A stretch of DNA of 9,163 nt from Candidatus Saccharimonadota bacterium (GCA_004554425.1 SFMI01000065.1:1-9163), one strand, 5' to 3'. Shown: positions 1-7,286, counted from the first letter of the stretch. The notes: a model not told the origin generated them from the sequence alone. Program-made: numbers and translations.

Positions 1-704
1 TTTTTAATGAGAGCGCAAGCTTGAGTAAATTCTTCCAGTGAGGCTCCTAAACTGAAGCGGCTCAGTAAACGCAAGCGCAAGCTTTGCCAGAGATGCTGAG
101 AAAAAAGCACGACGCTGCCTAGTAAAAAAGCAGCCAACATAAGAATTATAACGGCTAGCATACTCCATTTGACGCTAAAATTTGTCGGTATGTGTGGCCC
201 AAGAGACATTTTCTCATGTTGCTCAATTAAAGCAAAAACAGGATCGGCCATAAACCAGGCTAGACAAGAAGTGATAACCAAAGCTGCCAAAGCGCTCCAA
301 CGCTCAATAAAAACTGACGCAGCCCCTTTAGCGTAAGTTAAATTGTATTTGTGAACTTCCCAGACGCGTACTGCATCGCCAGCCACTCCACCGGGAATTA
401 AATTATTCCAAAAAAAACCTACCAAAGAAAGACGCCAAGCTTGAGCAAAGCTTAAAGAAGCGCCTAAACGACGCGCCACCCCATACCAAACCAAAGCTGC
501 CGGAGCTGAAGCCAGCAGAAAAAAAGCCAAAGAAAGCAAAAAATAATCCCAACTTAATTGGGTTAAACCAGCCATCATTTGGGAGACATTAAAAAAAGGT
601 ATTAAACAACAGCATATACCTAAACCGGTAACTATTTTTCCCCAGCTAAGTTTAGACCAAGCAAAATGCGGCTGTGTGACAGCTGGCGACTCTTCTGGTG
701 GCAT
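1..704 (-). CDS. UPF0104 / LPG-synthase-TM 'flippase-like' integral membrane protein, C-terminus cut off by window edge
   Basis: An open frame starts at ATG 704 and stays open to the left edge, giving 234 residues with no stop, so the C-terminal part lies outside the window. The translation is strongly hydrophobic, with likely membrane segments near residues 23-40, 52-75, 92-105, 130-152 and 180-202. Residues 98-113 (FWNNLIPGGVAGDAVR) match the hallmark N-x-x-P-G-G-x-G-D-x-x-R motif of the UPF0104/TIGR00374 family, and FIERW at 132-136 matches its conserved ER signature. Family members include the transmembrane part of MprF and proteins found beside hopanoid and glycolipid genes; they are proposed to move or modify membrane lipids. 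The full family length is about 300-340 residues. It lies 21 bp after the 91-residue gene and in the same frame. The start has no convincing Shine-Dalgarno; a TTG at 719 is an alternative. Family assignment is firm, substrate unknown. Confidence 0.85.
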   Translation of the reverse strand, partial: MPPEESPAVTQPHFAWSKLSWGKIVTGLGICCCLIPFFNVSQMMAGLTQLSWDYFLLSLAFFLLASAPAALVWYGVARRLGASLSFAQAWRLSLVGFFWNNLIPGGVAGDAVRVWEVHKYNLTYAKGAASVFIERWSALAALVITSCLAWFMADPVFALIEQHEKMSLGPHIPTNFSVKWSMLAVIILMLAAFLLGSVVLFSQHLWQSLRLRLLSRFSLGASLEEFTQACALIK

Positions 705-725
705 TTTTTTTAGAGTCAAAACTTT

Positions 726-1001
726 TTATTCCTCAGCCCTTTCTTGGGTAAATTGGCGAGTTTCCGGCCCTACTGGCACTTCTGTATTGCTATCGCTGAA
801 AGAATCATCAGCCCAAGAAGACATCTCCGATTCAGTAATATTTGCCGAGTCCGAGCTAGAAGGCAGCGAAAGACCAAAAAATATTTGTAAAATAGCCAGA
901 GAAAGCAAAGCTACCCAAACTATTTCCCAATTGTCGCTAAGCGGAATTTTCTTTTTACTTGTCGAGGAATTTTTTTTGCTGTTCAATTTACCGTACCTCA
1001 C
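726..1001 (-). CDS. Small single-span membrane protein, unknown function
   Basis: This 91-residue protein starts with GTG at 1001, which overlaps the TGA stop of the preceding gene (GTGA). This suggests translational coupling, and there is no Shine-Dalgarno of its own. The N-terminus is basic (six Lys within residues 5-18). One hydrophobic segment follows at about 25-46 (starting WEIVWVALLSLAILQ), then a Ser-rich acidic tail (residues 48-91) with 11 Asp/Glu and two Arg. By the positive-inside rule this predicts an N-in anchor with an acidic tail outside the membrane, or a poorly cleaved signal peptide. I recognise no family. An open frame also exists on the opposite strand, but the coupling, the fit between operon neighbours and the membrane-protein layout favour this strand. 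It may be a small partner of the two flanking membrane proteins; that is inference. Confidence 0.6.
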   Translation of the reverse strand: MRYGKLNSKKNSSTSKKKIPLSDNWEIVWVALLSLAILQIFFGLSLPSSSDSANITESEMSSWADDSFSDSNTEVPVGPETRQFTQERAEE

Positions 1002-3745
1002 CGAGCTTTAGTTTCGGAAATAGCAGGAATAGTATAGACATATATTCCCTTGGGATAGTGCTTGGGCTCTCCGCAATAAAAGCGCAACATATTGTGTACT
1101 TTTTCTTTAGCATGGCGACGCAAATAATTATCATGCACTACTAAGTAACGAAAGCGGAAGCGCTGTAAATCGGAAAATCCTAAGTCGAGCTCTTCTTTGC
1201 TGCGATAAGGAATATCGCCTTGAGAATGCTCCAAAATGAATAAATAGCTAGTTAAAGCATTTTGATAGACAAAAAGTGGAATCGTCCCTTCCACGCGATT
1301 GGGAATAGCCTTTAAATGGCCAATTTGGTAAAAGAAATACTCTCCAGGTAAAAGCTCACCGCGCGTGCGTTGAATGGGGAAATCGATTAAGCCATAATCT
1401 CCGCCTTTTTGAGCAATATCCAGGCAATATCGCGGCATATGTGCTTCCGAAAGCGGCAAAGGGAAAGGCGAAGGCGAAAAAACTGCTACTTCAAAAAGTA
1501 CCGCCATACAGAAAGATGCACATACTAAAGCGTGCTCTTTTTTGCCAAGCAAATGAGCTAAATCGGCCAAAGTGTACGCGCTTAATATGGATACACTGAG
1601 CATCACCAAAACGCTAAAGCGAAAAGGAATACTAACAGCAGCAAAGGTGGGAAAATAGCGGAAGAAAAGCATATAAAGCGGCGATTTTACCGTGGAATAT
1701 ATTTCGTCGCTAATATACATAAAGGGGCCAGTAGTAAAAATCATAAAGATAAGGCCTATAAAAACCCAGAAGGAACGCTCTAGTCGCTTGCGTCCCCAAA
1801 AGCAGCCACCAAAAGCCAAAAACAAAGCGCCCCAGCCGATATAGCAAGCGCGAATAAGTCGATCTACAGTGTAACTTTCTACAGCTCGCTCTTTGCCGCC
1901 AACCAGAAAATCTTTTATAGTCATGACATTGTAGAATTGGCGAGACAAATGCAAATCGACATTCATTTCACTGCGGCCGCGAAAAACTATAGAGTCACCA
2001 GCATTGATCGTGCTCTGAAAAGCTAACATCGGTCCCAAAATAAAAGCTAAGCAAAGACAAACCATAAAAAAGGGCACTTTGAAAAAGTTGTGCCAATAGA
2101 GAGCGGCCGCCTCGTTAAAAGAAACATGCCAGACGCTTTGCAAGCTTTGCTCCAGAGCTTGGCTCCACTTTCTGCTAAAAAAAGCCAAACATTCTACAAT
2201 AGTTGCACCCAATAGCCAGAAAAGCCATATTTGCCACCACGGATAAGTACGAGCCAAGCTTATATATAAGACAAACAACAATAAACTCTGAACGCCGACA
2301 GCTAAAGTGAAAGAATACAAATGGTAGCGGCAGAAGCGCTCGAGCAGCGAAAGAGTTTCGGTTTGTTGTAGCGTCCGACTTAATAAATAGCGATATAAAG
2401 TTAAGCTCAATACTAACCACACACCGCCAACTAACCAACGGCCGCTTATTCCCTGCCCCCAAGCAGATCCATAGTAAAAAGCCAAACTAGCTACGCCAAA
2501 AGAGGCCACATAAAATACTAACCAGAGCCAAAGTTTGAGCTGTGGCCAAGCTAATGCATCTAAAAAGGTATTGAGCCACAAGGAGGTGCTGCTTTGAAGT
2601 GCGCTGTTAGATACGGAGGCTCGAGCGCTACCATAAAAATAGGCGGTTGCAGCCCAAGCTGACAGAGCTGCGCCTAGCCAGCCGAAGCTGACAGCTAAGG
2701 CGAAAGTAAAGAAGTTGCAGCGCCAGCCCCATTCTCCCCAAGCCCAAAGCTGCGGGCCAACTGTTAAACTAAGCAACAGTTGAGCCATAAAAATTATCAA
2801 CATAGCATGGCGCTGCAACCAAGAAGGCTTGTTGGAAGCTTCGGCCCAAGCACATAGAGCGGCGGCAAATATGAGAGGCCCAAAAACAGCACTATTAAAA
2901 TCGGCAAAAAGGATGAAACCTACGTGCAAATGTTCTGCCGTTTGCAATAGATTTTGCGCAAACAGAACAAGAACTGCCAATAGGAAGACGCTGTACAGAA
3001 GAGAGCCGCCGCTATAAGACAAAAAAACTTTTAAGCGTTTTGCAAATGAGCTACAACCGCCAGCAGCCAAGCGTTTATAAAGCAGCCAAACATAATAAAA
3101 AACAGCAAACAGTACAGCGAAAGTACCAAAGTACCAACACCCCAACGTATTAAGCGAAAAAAACAGAGCCGCTAAAAAAGCATCTTTGTAGCTACGCGTC
3201 CTAAATTGACGCATAAAATAGTGGCAGAAAAAAGGCAAATAGCCAATATTTATAGATTCAGTAATGCCTGAAGCTATACTCGATCCCATATAAGCAGAAA
3301 AAGCGTATACAGCGCCGGCAGAAAAAGCAGCGGCTCTGTGAGCGGTCATGCCTTTGACTAAAACATAAGTGCCGGAAGCAGCCAACACGAGGTTAAAAAT
3401 AACTATGGTGTTAAAAGTTTGTACAATAGAAAGAAAACTTTGCAACGGCACAGACAATACGCCGTTAAGTGAATCGATAAAATAAAGGGCACCGCCGTAA
3501 GGAAAGTTGAGCAAAAACGTATGCAAAGGCAAGACACAATCTTGAATTAGACGGCGGCGCACCCACCAGAAGCCCCACAAATGCTTCCAAACGTCGCTTT
3601 CCATATGGCCGACAATATAATCGCTATAATTTAGCACCAGTGGATAAGTAAAAATCAAAGCCAACAAAGTATAAAGACCGACGACCGCGAGCCCTTCGCC
3701 GACTTGGGAAAGCATTTTTGACAATTTGAGGGAATTATTGAGCAT
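998..3745 (-). CDS. Large polytopic membrane protein, GT-C / YfhO-like glycosyltransferase candidate
   Basis: This 915-residue protein has many hydrophobic segments (I estimate 14 or more) across roughly residues 17-760, then a mainly soluble C-terminal part at about 765-915. The N-terminal layout resembles GT-C-type glycosyltransferases and the YfhO group: TM1, then an extracytoplasmic loop with acidic residues and aromatics (GHMESDVWKHLWGFWW, about 46-61). GT-C enzymes use an acidic residue in this loop to transfer sugar from polyprenyl-phosphate donors; here E49 or D51 would be candidates. A segment near 700-727 (AAVSIPFRFSVLVMLSVS and onward) also recalls the family's late Arg-containing helix. 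At 915 residues it is long for the group, and the hydrophobic middle (about 290-570) may be additional. The ATG at 3745 lies 22 bp after the radical SAM stop with no clear Shine-Dalgarno, and its TGA overlaps the next start. Membrane location is certain; glycosyltransferase activity is inferred from weak similarity. Confidence 0.72.
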   Translation of the reverse strand: MLNNSLKLSKMLSQVGEGLAVVGLYTLLALIFTYPLVLNYSDYIVGHMESDVWKHLWGFWWVRRRLIQDCVLPLHTFLLNFPYGGALYFIDSLNGVLSVPLQSFLSIVQTFNTIVIFNLVLAASGTYVLVKGMTAHRAAAFSAGAVYAFSAYMGSSIASGITESINIGYLPFFCHYFMRQFRTRSYKDAFLAALFFSLNTLGCWYFGTFAVLFAVFYYVWLLYKRLAAGGCSSFAKRLKVFLSYSGGSLLYSVFLLAVLVLFAQNLLQTAEHLHVGFILFADFNSAVFGPLIFAAALCAWAEASNKPSWLQRHAMLIIFMAQLLLSLTVGPQLWAWGEWGWRCNFFTFALAVSFGWLGAALSAWAATAYFYGSARASVSNSALQSSTSLWLNTFLDALAWPQLKLWLWLVFYVASFGVASLAFYYGSAWGQGISGRWLVGGVWLVLSLTLYRYLLSRTLQQTETLSLLERFCRYHLYSFTLAVGVQSLLLFVLYISLARTYPWWQIWLFWLLGATIVECLAFFSRKWSQALEQSLQSVWHVSFNEAAALYWHNFFKVPFFMVCLCLAFILGPMLAFQSTINAGDSIVFRGRSEMNVDLHLSRQFYNVMTIKDFLVGGKERAVESYTVDRLIRACYIGWGALFLAFGGCFWGRKRLERSFWVFIGLIFMIFTTGPFMYISDEIYSTVKSPLYMLFFRYFPTFAAVSIPFRFSVLVMLSVSILSAYTLADLAHLLGKKEHALVCASFCMAVLFEVAVFSPSPFPLPLSEAHMPRYCLDIAQKGGDYGLIDFPIQRTRGELLPGEYFFYQIGHLKAIPNRVEGTIPLFVYQNALTSYLFILEHSQGDIPYRSKEELDLGFSDLQRFRFRYLVVHDNYLRRHAKEKVHNMLRFYCGEPKHYPKGIYVYTIPAISETKAR

Positions 3746-3767
3746 ATTTTTTAACGGCGCGGTACTT

Positions 3768-5420
3768 TCATTGACTAATAAGTGAATTCCAATTGAGCCA
3801 ACGGTGCATGAGCGTCCAAGTCATTTCCCCTTTTAAAGTCATGCCCAAAGCTATGCCAGCCATTTTAATTAAGTTGCACAATTGAGCAAAATAAGCTAAC
3901 ACCTTAGGATGGCGACGCAAGAATTTATTGTCGGCCAGAAAGTACAAAAAATTGTCACTTAGGAAACGTTTGCTGACCAACACAAACATAGAAGCCCAGA
4001 AAAGCTCTTCTGGCGGACGCGGATAATTTAAGCTTACTCTAATTTGCTGGAAAGTTTTATTGCGCTCACCTTCTAAGTCGTCTTCAGTAATTTTTCCCTC
4101 CGAAAGCAACTTTCTGGCCAACATGGTGTTGGGGAAAATGACTACACTAAATAAATAAAGCTGATAGCTACCGCGTGGAAAGCTCATAAGTAAATCAAAT
4201 AAATGGCGCTTGTCTTCCCAAGTCGATTCTTTATCGTCCATCATTACATGATAGCGGGCGTCTAAGCCCAAATCAGCAAAAATATGGGCACAAGCCCGCA
4301 ACTGCTCGTCATTGCCGCTACGATCGTATAATTCGCTATTAACGCGGCAACTGCTCTGGATACCCATATAAACTACATCTAAGCCGGCGCGACGCAACAA
4401 TTCAAAAAGCGCCCTTTTGACCAATTTCGGCTCGGTAAATACTTCAAAAGGCAGCCCTACTTCCACCGGATAACGAGCCGCAAATTCATCATACCAAGCG
4501 TCAGAAAAAAGAAAAACTTCATCATCAAAGCGGATACGCTTCATATTTTTAAAGACGGTACGCGCCTTTTTTATCTCAGCCAATACTGAGCTTACGCTGC
4601 GAGTGCGATAATAACGGCCCTGCGCTTTGTAAAGCTCGGAAAGTTCTGAATTATAGCAATAAGCACAATGAAAGACGCAGCCACGCGAATTCATCATTTG
4701 GAAGCAAGAGTCGCCAACCATGGGATCGCCTTGCTCGAGGCTGCGTCCCATAATGAAATATTTGTCGGCCGAATAAAAATCGCGGAAAGGCAATAAATCT
4801 AAATTTTGTACATTGGGGCCGACTTCATTGCGAAAAATATGTAAAGTAGAAGCGTAACTTTCCGAGCTTGGCCCTTGCATAGATTTGTATTCGGGCCGTC
4901 TTCTTACCCATATATTAGGCAGCGCTGTTATATCTAACCCAGCGGAAAGGCGATCTAGCAATTCCACCAAAGTTATTTCCGCTTCACCGCGACAAACAAT
5001 ATCAGCTTCAAGAATACATTTTTCCGGAGCTAATACTGTATGGGTTCCGCCCCATAAAATAACTATTTGGGGAAAGCGCTGCCTAATAGCGGCAGTAAGT
5101 TGAGCAGCCACTTTATGATAAGCTGAAGCGCGTACCGACAGACCGACAATATTGCATTGCTTGGCAGCAATCAATTCCAACAAGCGCTCAATTTCATAAT
5201 CTTTGGGCGGATCGAATTTATTGTTGATCCAATCTTTAAAGTAAATTTCTGTAAATTGGTAACCAGCTTGGCGGGCACAAGCTCCCAAAAGGCGGGCTGC
5301 GTTGTTTTCAATATCGTAAAGGGAAATAAAACCAATTTTCCAACGCTGCTGCGGTTTACTGATCGCTCTCTTACTTTGGCCCTCACCTAACCAAAGGCAC
5401 ACACTTTCCGTATTTTCCAC
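3768..5420 (-). CDS. B12-binding-type radical SAM protein
   Basis: The 550-residue product has the two-domain layout of BchE/HpnJ/HpnP-type radical SAM enzymes. Residues about 28-160 form a Rossmann-like cobalamin-binding-type domain: IGFISLYDIENNAARLLG, then IVGLSVRAS (91-99), the VILWGGTHTVLAPE turn (120-133) and CRGEAE (143-148). From about 238 a radical SAM domain carries the Fe-S motif C248-x3-C252-x2-C255 (RGCVFHCAYCYN), with later family features FDDEVFL (298-304) and YMGIQSS (351-357). Such enzymes bind a 4Fe-4S cluster and S-adenosylmethionine to start radical chemistry; relatives carry out methylation, ring formation or C-C coupling, often on lipids, tetrapyrroles or phosphonates. 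The usual DxHxxG cobalamin ligand is absent. GTG 5420 is the start because GGAGG (5433-5429) sits 8 nt upstream. It is probably the first gene of a four-gene unit with the downstream membrane proteins. Family certain, substrate unknown. Confidence 0.93.
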   Translation of the reverse strand: MENTESVCLWLGEGQSKRAISKPQQRWKIGFISLYDIENNAARLLGACARQAGYQFTEIYFKDWINNKFDPPKDYEIERLLELIAAKQCNIVGLSVRASAYHKVAAQLTAAIRQRFPQIVILWGGTHTVLAPEKCILEADIVCRGEAEITLVELLDRLSAGLDITALPNIWVRRRPEYKSMQGPSSESYASTLHIFRNEVGPNVQNLDLLPFRDFYSADKYFIMGRSLEQGDPMVGDSCFQMMNSRGCVFHCAYCYNSELSELYKAQGRYYRTRSVSSVLAEIKKARTVFKNMKRIRFDDEVFLFSDAWYDEFAARYPVEVGLPFEVFTEPKLVKRALFELLRRAGLDVVYMGIQSSCRVNSELYDRSGNDEQLRACAHIFADLGLDARYHVMMDDKESTWEDKRHLFDLLMSFPRGSYQLYLFSVVIFPNTMLARKLLSEGKITEDDLEGERNKTFQQIRVSLNYPRPPEELFWASMFVLVSKRFLSDNFLYFLADNKFLRRHPKVLAYFAQLCNLIKMAGIALGMTLKGEMTWTLMHRWLNWNSLISQ

Positions 5421-5428
5421 CTTGCCAA

Positions 5429-5433
5429 CCTCC
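5429..5433 (-). promoter_or_regulatory. Shine-Dalgarno site for the radical SAM gene
   Basis: GGAGG lies 8 nt before a GTG codon at 5420. This spacing fixes GTG as the start although it is not an ATG. Confidence 0.75.
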
Positions 5434-5499
5434 GCGGGCCCCTTTGTTTAATGTAATGCCGCTTTTTCCCTTTTTTCGGGCCTTTTTCGCTCTCGCTCT

Positions 5500-5520
5500 C
5501 AAATATGCAACATATATTTG
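5500..5520. repeat. Operator-like inverted repeat upstream of the radical SAM gene
   Basis: The arms CAAATAT (5500-5506) and ATATTTG (5514-5520) are perfect 7-bp inverted repeats with a 7-nt spacer, about 80 bp upstream of the GTG start. The dyad overlaps a possible promoter read leftward: TTGAGA at 5528-5523 and CATATT at 5507-5502, with a 15-bp spacer that is shorter than ideal. It could be a regulator binding site. The arms are AT-rich, so a chance match is possible, and no known operator is recognised. Confidence 0.3.
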
Positions 5521-5528
5521 TGTCTCAA
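5502..5528 (-). promoter_or_regulatory. Possible promoter for the radical SAM / membrane protein unit
   Basis: TTGAGA (5528-5523, five of six matches to the -35 consensus) and CATATT (5507-5502, four of six to -10) are separated by 15 bp in the 134-bp gap between the aldo/keto reductase and radical SAM genes. The gap is much longer than the other gaps in the cluster, which supports a separate start here. The short spacer keeps this tentative. Confidence 0.3.
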
Positions 5529-5554
5529 TTGCACCCAGGCAGTTGCGCCGACTT

Positions 5555-6673
5555 TTAGCGTTCTGGCAAGCCGCCGCCTAATGAGAAATAGGCTTTGCGG
5601 GCTAAATCGTATAATTTGATTTTGTGCAAAATATTGACGGCGCAGTCTTCCAATTTGCCACGGCTTAAACGACGATGAGCCCTTTCCAGAGACTCCATTA
5701 CTTTAAGGTGGAAAGGGCAAACTAAATCACACTGACCACATTTTATACAATTAGGCACATGGCGAGATAGCGCCCTATATTCGTTGCGAGCGTAAGTGGC
5801 GTTCAAAATCAAATAGTCTTCGCAGCGGAAAACGTCAGCTATAGGAATTTTCATAGGGCAAAGCCCTTCACAAATACGACAGCGGCGGCAAAAACCGTCT
5901 TTTAAGTCGGCGCTACCAGAGAGTAAACCTTGGCGCTGAGCCTCGCTTAGCTGATGAAAAGCTTCGGCAGCGGCAATATCGCGATCGACATGTTCTTTGG
6001 TTGTGCAACCCAAAACGCACATAGAAATATCGTGAGCTAGCACAAATTGAATAGCTTCTTCTACTGAGGTTAAGCGCCCGGAAGAAAGCACCTTCATAGC
6101 AATAATGCCCACGTCAAAGCGTTTCGCTGCCGCATACACTTCAGCTAAGCCATCGCGTTCGACAGGCGAAAAGGGCAACATAACCGTATCAAAGCGGCCT
6201 GTGTCTAAAGCTTGGGCCAGCACTCGCGTATGGTGAGAGGTTATGCCTATATGGTCGATAAGACCTTCGCGCTTGGCACTTTCCAAAGCTTCCAAAGCGC
6301 CTTTGGGAGCCATCACTTGCTCAAGTTCGCTCTTGTATTGCACATGATGAACTTGATACATATCGAGATGCTTTACATTTAAGGTGGCCAAGCTGGTCTC
6401 TAAATCTTTGTAAGCTAAAAAGCCAGAGCGCAAGTAAGTTTTAGAAGCTAAAATAACTTGCTCACGCCTGCCTTGGATAGCTTGGCCTATTGTCTCTTCT
6501 GCGTCGAAATAGCCTCGAGCTGTGTCTATATAGTTCATACCACAGTCTAAAGCATGACGCACCGTATCTATACCGGCCTGACGATTAGGCAAAAGCTTAG
6601 AAATAATGCCCAAGCCTCCAATGCCGACTTCTGAAACCATCAGTTCTGTACGCCCTAAACGACGCTTATGCAT
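5555..6673 (-). CDS. Aldo/keto reductase with C-terminal two-cluster 4Fe-4S ferredoxin domain
   Basis: This 372-residue protein begins as a TIM-barrel aldo/keto reductase (LGRTELMVSEVGIGGLG at the N-terminus). The catalytic tetrad is visible: D50 (YIDTARGY), Y55, K78 (ILASKTY) and a His at 109/110 (YQVHH). The C-terminal part has two Cx2Cx2Cx3CP motifs: C262/C265/C268/C272 and C309/C312/C315/C319, the pattern of a dicluster ferredoxin. Proteins of this build are common in anaerobes and may pass electrons between a ferredoxin-type pool and a carbonyl or alcohol substrate; few have known substrates. I chose ATG 6673 over an in-frame GTG at 6712 because AAGGTGAG (6687-6680) precedes it by 6 nt, and the residues before it do not look like family sequence. 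It follows the VOC gene by 58 bp, so the two probably share a transcript. It may act in the same pathway as the radical SAM gene, but the gap makes that uncertain. Confidence 0.9.
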   Translation of the reverse strand: MHKRRLGRTELMVSEVGIGGLGIISKLLPNRQAGIDTVRHALDCGMNYIDTARGYFDAEETIGQAIQGRREQVILASKTYLRSGFLAYKDLETSLATLNVKHLDMYQVHHVQYKSELEQVMAPKGALEALESAKREGLIDHIGITSHHTRVLAQALDTGRFDTVMLPFSPVERDGLAEVYAAAKRFDVGIIAMKVLSSGRLTSVEEAIQFVLAHDISMCVLGCTTKEHVDRDIAAAEAFHQLSEAQRQGLLSGSADLKDGFCRRCRICEGLCPMKIPIADVFRCEDYLILNATYARNEYRALSRHVPNCIKCGQCDLVCPFHLKVMESLERAHRRLSRGKLEDCAVNILHKIKLYDLARKAYFSLGGGLPER

Positions 6674-6679
6674 GACTAT

Positions 6680-6687
6680 CTCACCTT
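6680..6687 (-). promoter_or_regulatory. Shine-Dalgarno site deciding the aldo/keto reductase start
   Basis: AAGGTGAG is 6 nt upstream of ATG 6673. The longer in-frame GTG at 6712 has no comparable site, so the shorter form is preferred. Confidence 0.7.
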
Positions 6688-6731
6688 TTACCGCCAATTT
6701 ATCCAAACGCACCGTTATTTCGAGTGCTACT

Positions 6732-7100
6732 TTATTTGTGAGTGATAATTTCCACTAAAGCACCGCCGGGAGCTTCCATAAAAAAGTAAAAGGCGCCAGC
6801 GCTCTCTTGTACAGAATCGTTAAGCAAAGTAAAGCCCAGCGCTTTCATATGCTCAAAATCGGCCTGAATATCGTCGGAAGTAAAAGCGATATGATTGTAA
6901 GCGTCACCATCAAGCCCTTCTCCGTCGGTAGGCTGAGCCAGTTCTACTACGCTATCTTGCTTAACAAGATTGAGCATCTTTTTAGCGCCGCTTTGCTTAA
7001 TTTGGCCGCGACTAAAACCTAAAACTTCGGTATAAAAATTGGCCGTTTCTTCCAAATTGGCACAGGCAATATTTATATGATCAACTTTAACGACAGCCAT
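6732..7100 (-). CDS. VOC-family (glyoxalase / bleomycin-resistance fold) metalloprotein
   Basis: The 122-residue product has two βαβββ modules of the vicinal oxygen chelate superfamily. The expected metal ligands are all present: H8 (VDHINIAC), E53 (SVVELAQP), H70 (YNHIAFTSDDI) and E117 (GALVEIITHK), the H/E/H/E set of glyoxalase I and methylmalonyl-CoA epimerase-like enzymes. It therefore probably binds a divalent metal and is catalytic rather than a pure binding protein. Its exact reaction (lactoylglutathione lyase, epimerase, dioxygenase or other) cannot be told from sequence. An upstream in-frame GTG at 7178 would add 26 residues unlike the family; ATG 7100 is chosen because AGGAGGTG (7116-7109) lies 8 nt before it. 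It is the first gene of the leftward cluster, divergent from the MATE gene. Confidence 0.88.
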   Translation of the reverse strand: MAVVKVDHINIACANLEETANFYTEVLGFSRGQIKQSGAKKMLNLVKQDSVVELAQPTDGEGLDGDAYNHIAFTSDDIQADFEHMKALGFTLLNDSVQESAGAFYFFMEAPGGALVEIITHK

Positions 7101-7108
7101 ATGTCCAG

Positions 7109-7116
7109 CACCTCCT
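7109..7116 (-). promoter_or_regulatory. Shine-Dalgarno site deciding the VOC gene start
   Basis: AGGAGGTG, a near-perfect anti-16S match, is 8 nt upstream of ATG 7100. It shows that the 26-residue upstream extension from GTG 7178 is not translated as part of this protein. Confidence 0.8.
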
Positions 7117-7204
7117 GCAACGTCAATAAAGAGGCGCTTTTCCTCTAGACAACCGGACTTTACCTGCCGCCACCGCACTAAAAATGGAAATATATGTAAA
7201 AAAT

Positions 7205-7232
7205 TTGATTTTGCCCCTACATATTGTACAAT
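7205..7232 (+). promoter_or_regulatory. Promoter for the MATE gene, overlapping a 10-bp palindrome
   Basis: TTGATT (7205-7210) and TACAAT (7227-7232) form a sigma-70-type pair with a 16-bp spacer, 64 bp before the MATE start codon. The -10 is inside the perfect palindrome ATTGTACAAT (7223-7232). On the other strand the same palindrome gives only weak elements (TTGTAC with TCAAAT 17 bp on), so a minus-strand promoter for the VOC gene is not resolved, though one should lie in this 196-bp divergent gap. Confidence 0.5.
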
Positions 7233-7286
7233 GGCTGTTCCTGCTGTTATCCGGCAAAGCTTAATTTTACTTTTTTAGTTAATTTT

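Noticed and set aside
270..500. Recurrent CCAAAGC / AAGCTT-like words, possible short repeats
   Set aside because: They fall in frame on common Ala, Leu and Phe codons of the minus-strand genes and have no regular spacing; codon bias explains them.
676..1011. Plus-strand open frame of 111 residues opposite the small membrane protein gene
   Set aside because: It has no Shine-Dalgarno, resembles no family and is antisense to the coupled minus-strand gene and to the start of the flippase-like gene.
2175..2462. Minus-strand open frame of 95 residues inside the large membrane protein gene
   Set aside because: It lies in another frame of a continuous 915-codon gene; the main frame shows no break, so it is a shadow and not evidence of a frameshift.
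5461..5500. Pyrimidine-rich stretch with CCC/GGG mini-hairpin and T-runs (plus strand), possible terminator
   Set aside because: The stem is only three base pairs, the T-runs face the wrong way for the leftward genes, and no plus-strand gene precedes it.
6674..6712. 13-residue N-terminal extension of the aldo/keto reductase from GTG 6712
   Set aside because: The GTG has no ribosome site, while ATG 6673 has AAGGTGAG at a good distance.
7101..7178. 26-residue N-terminal extension of the VOC protein from GTG 7178
   Set aside because: The strong AGGAGGTG site is just before ATG 7100, and the family fold begins there.
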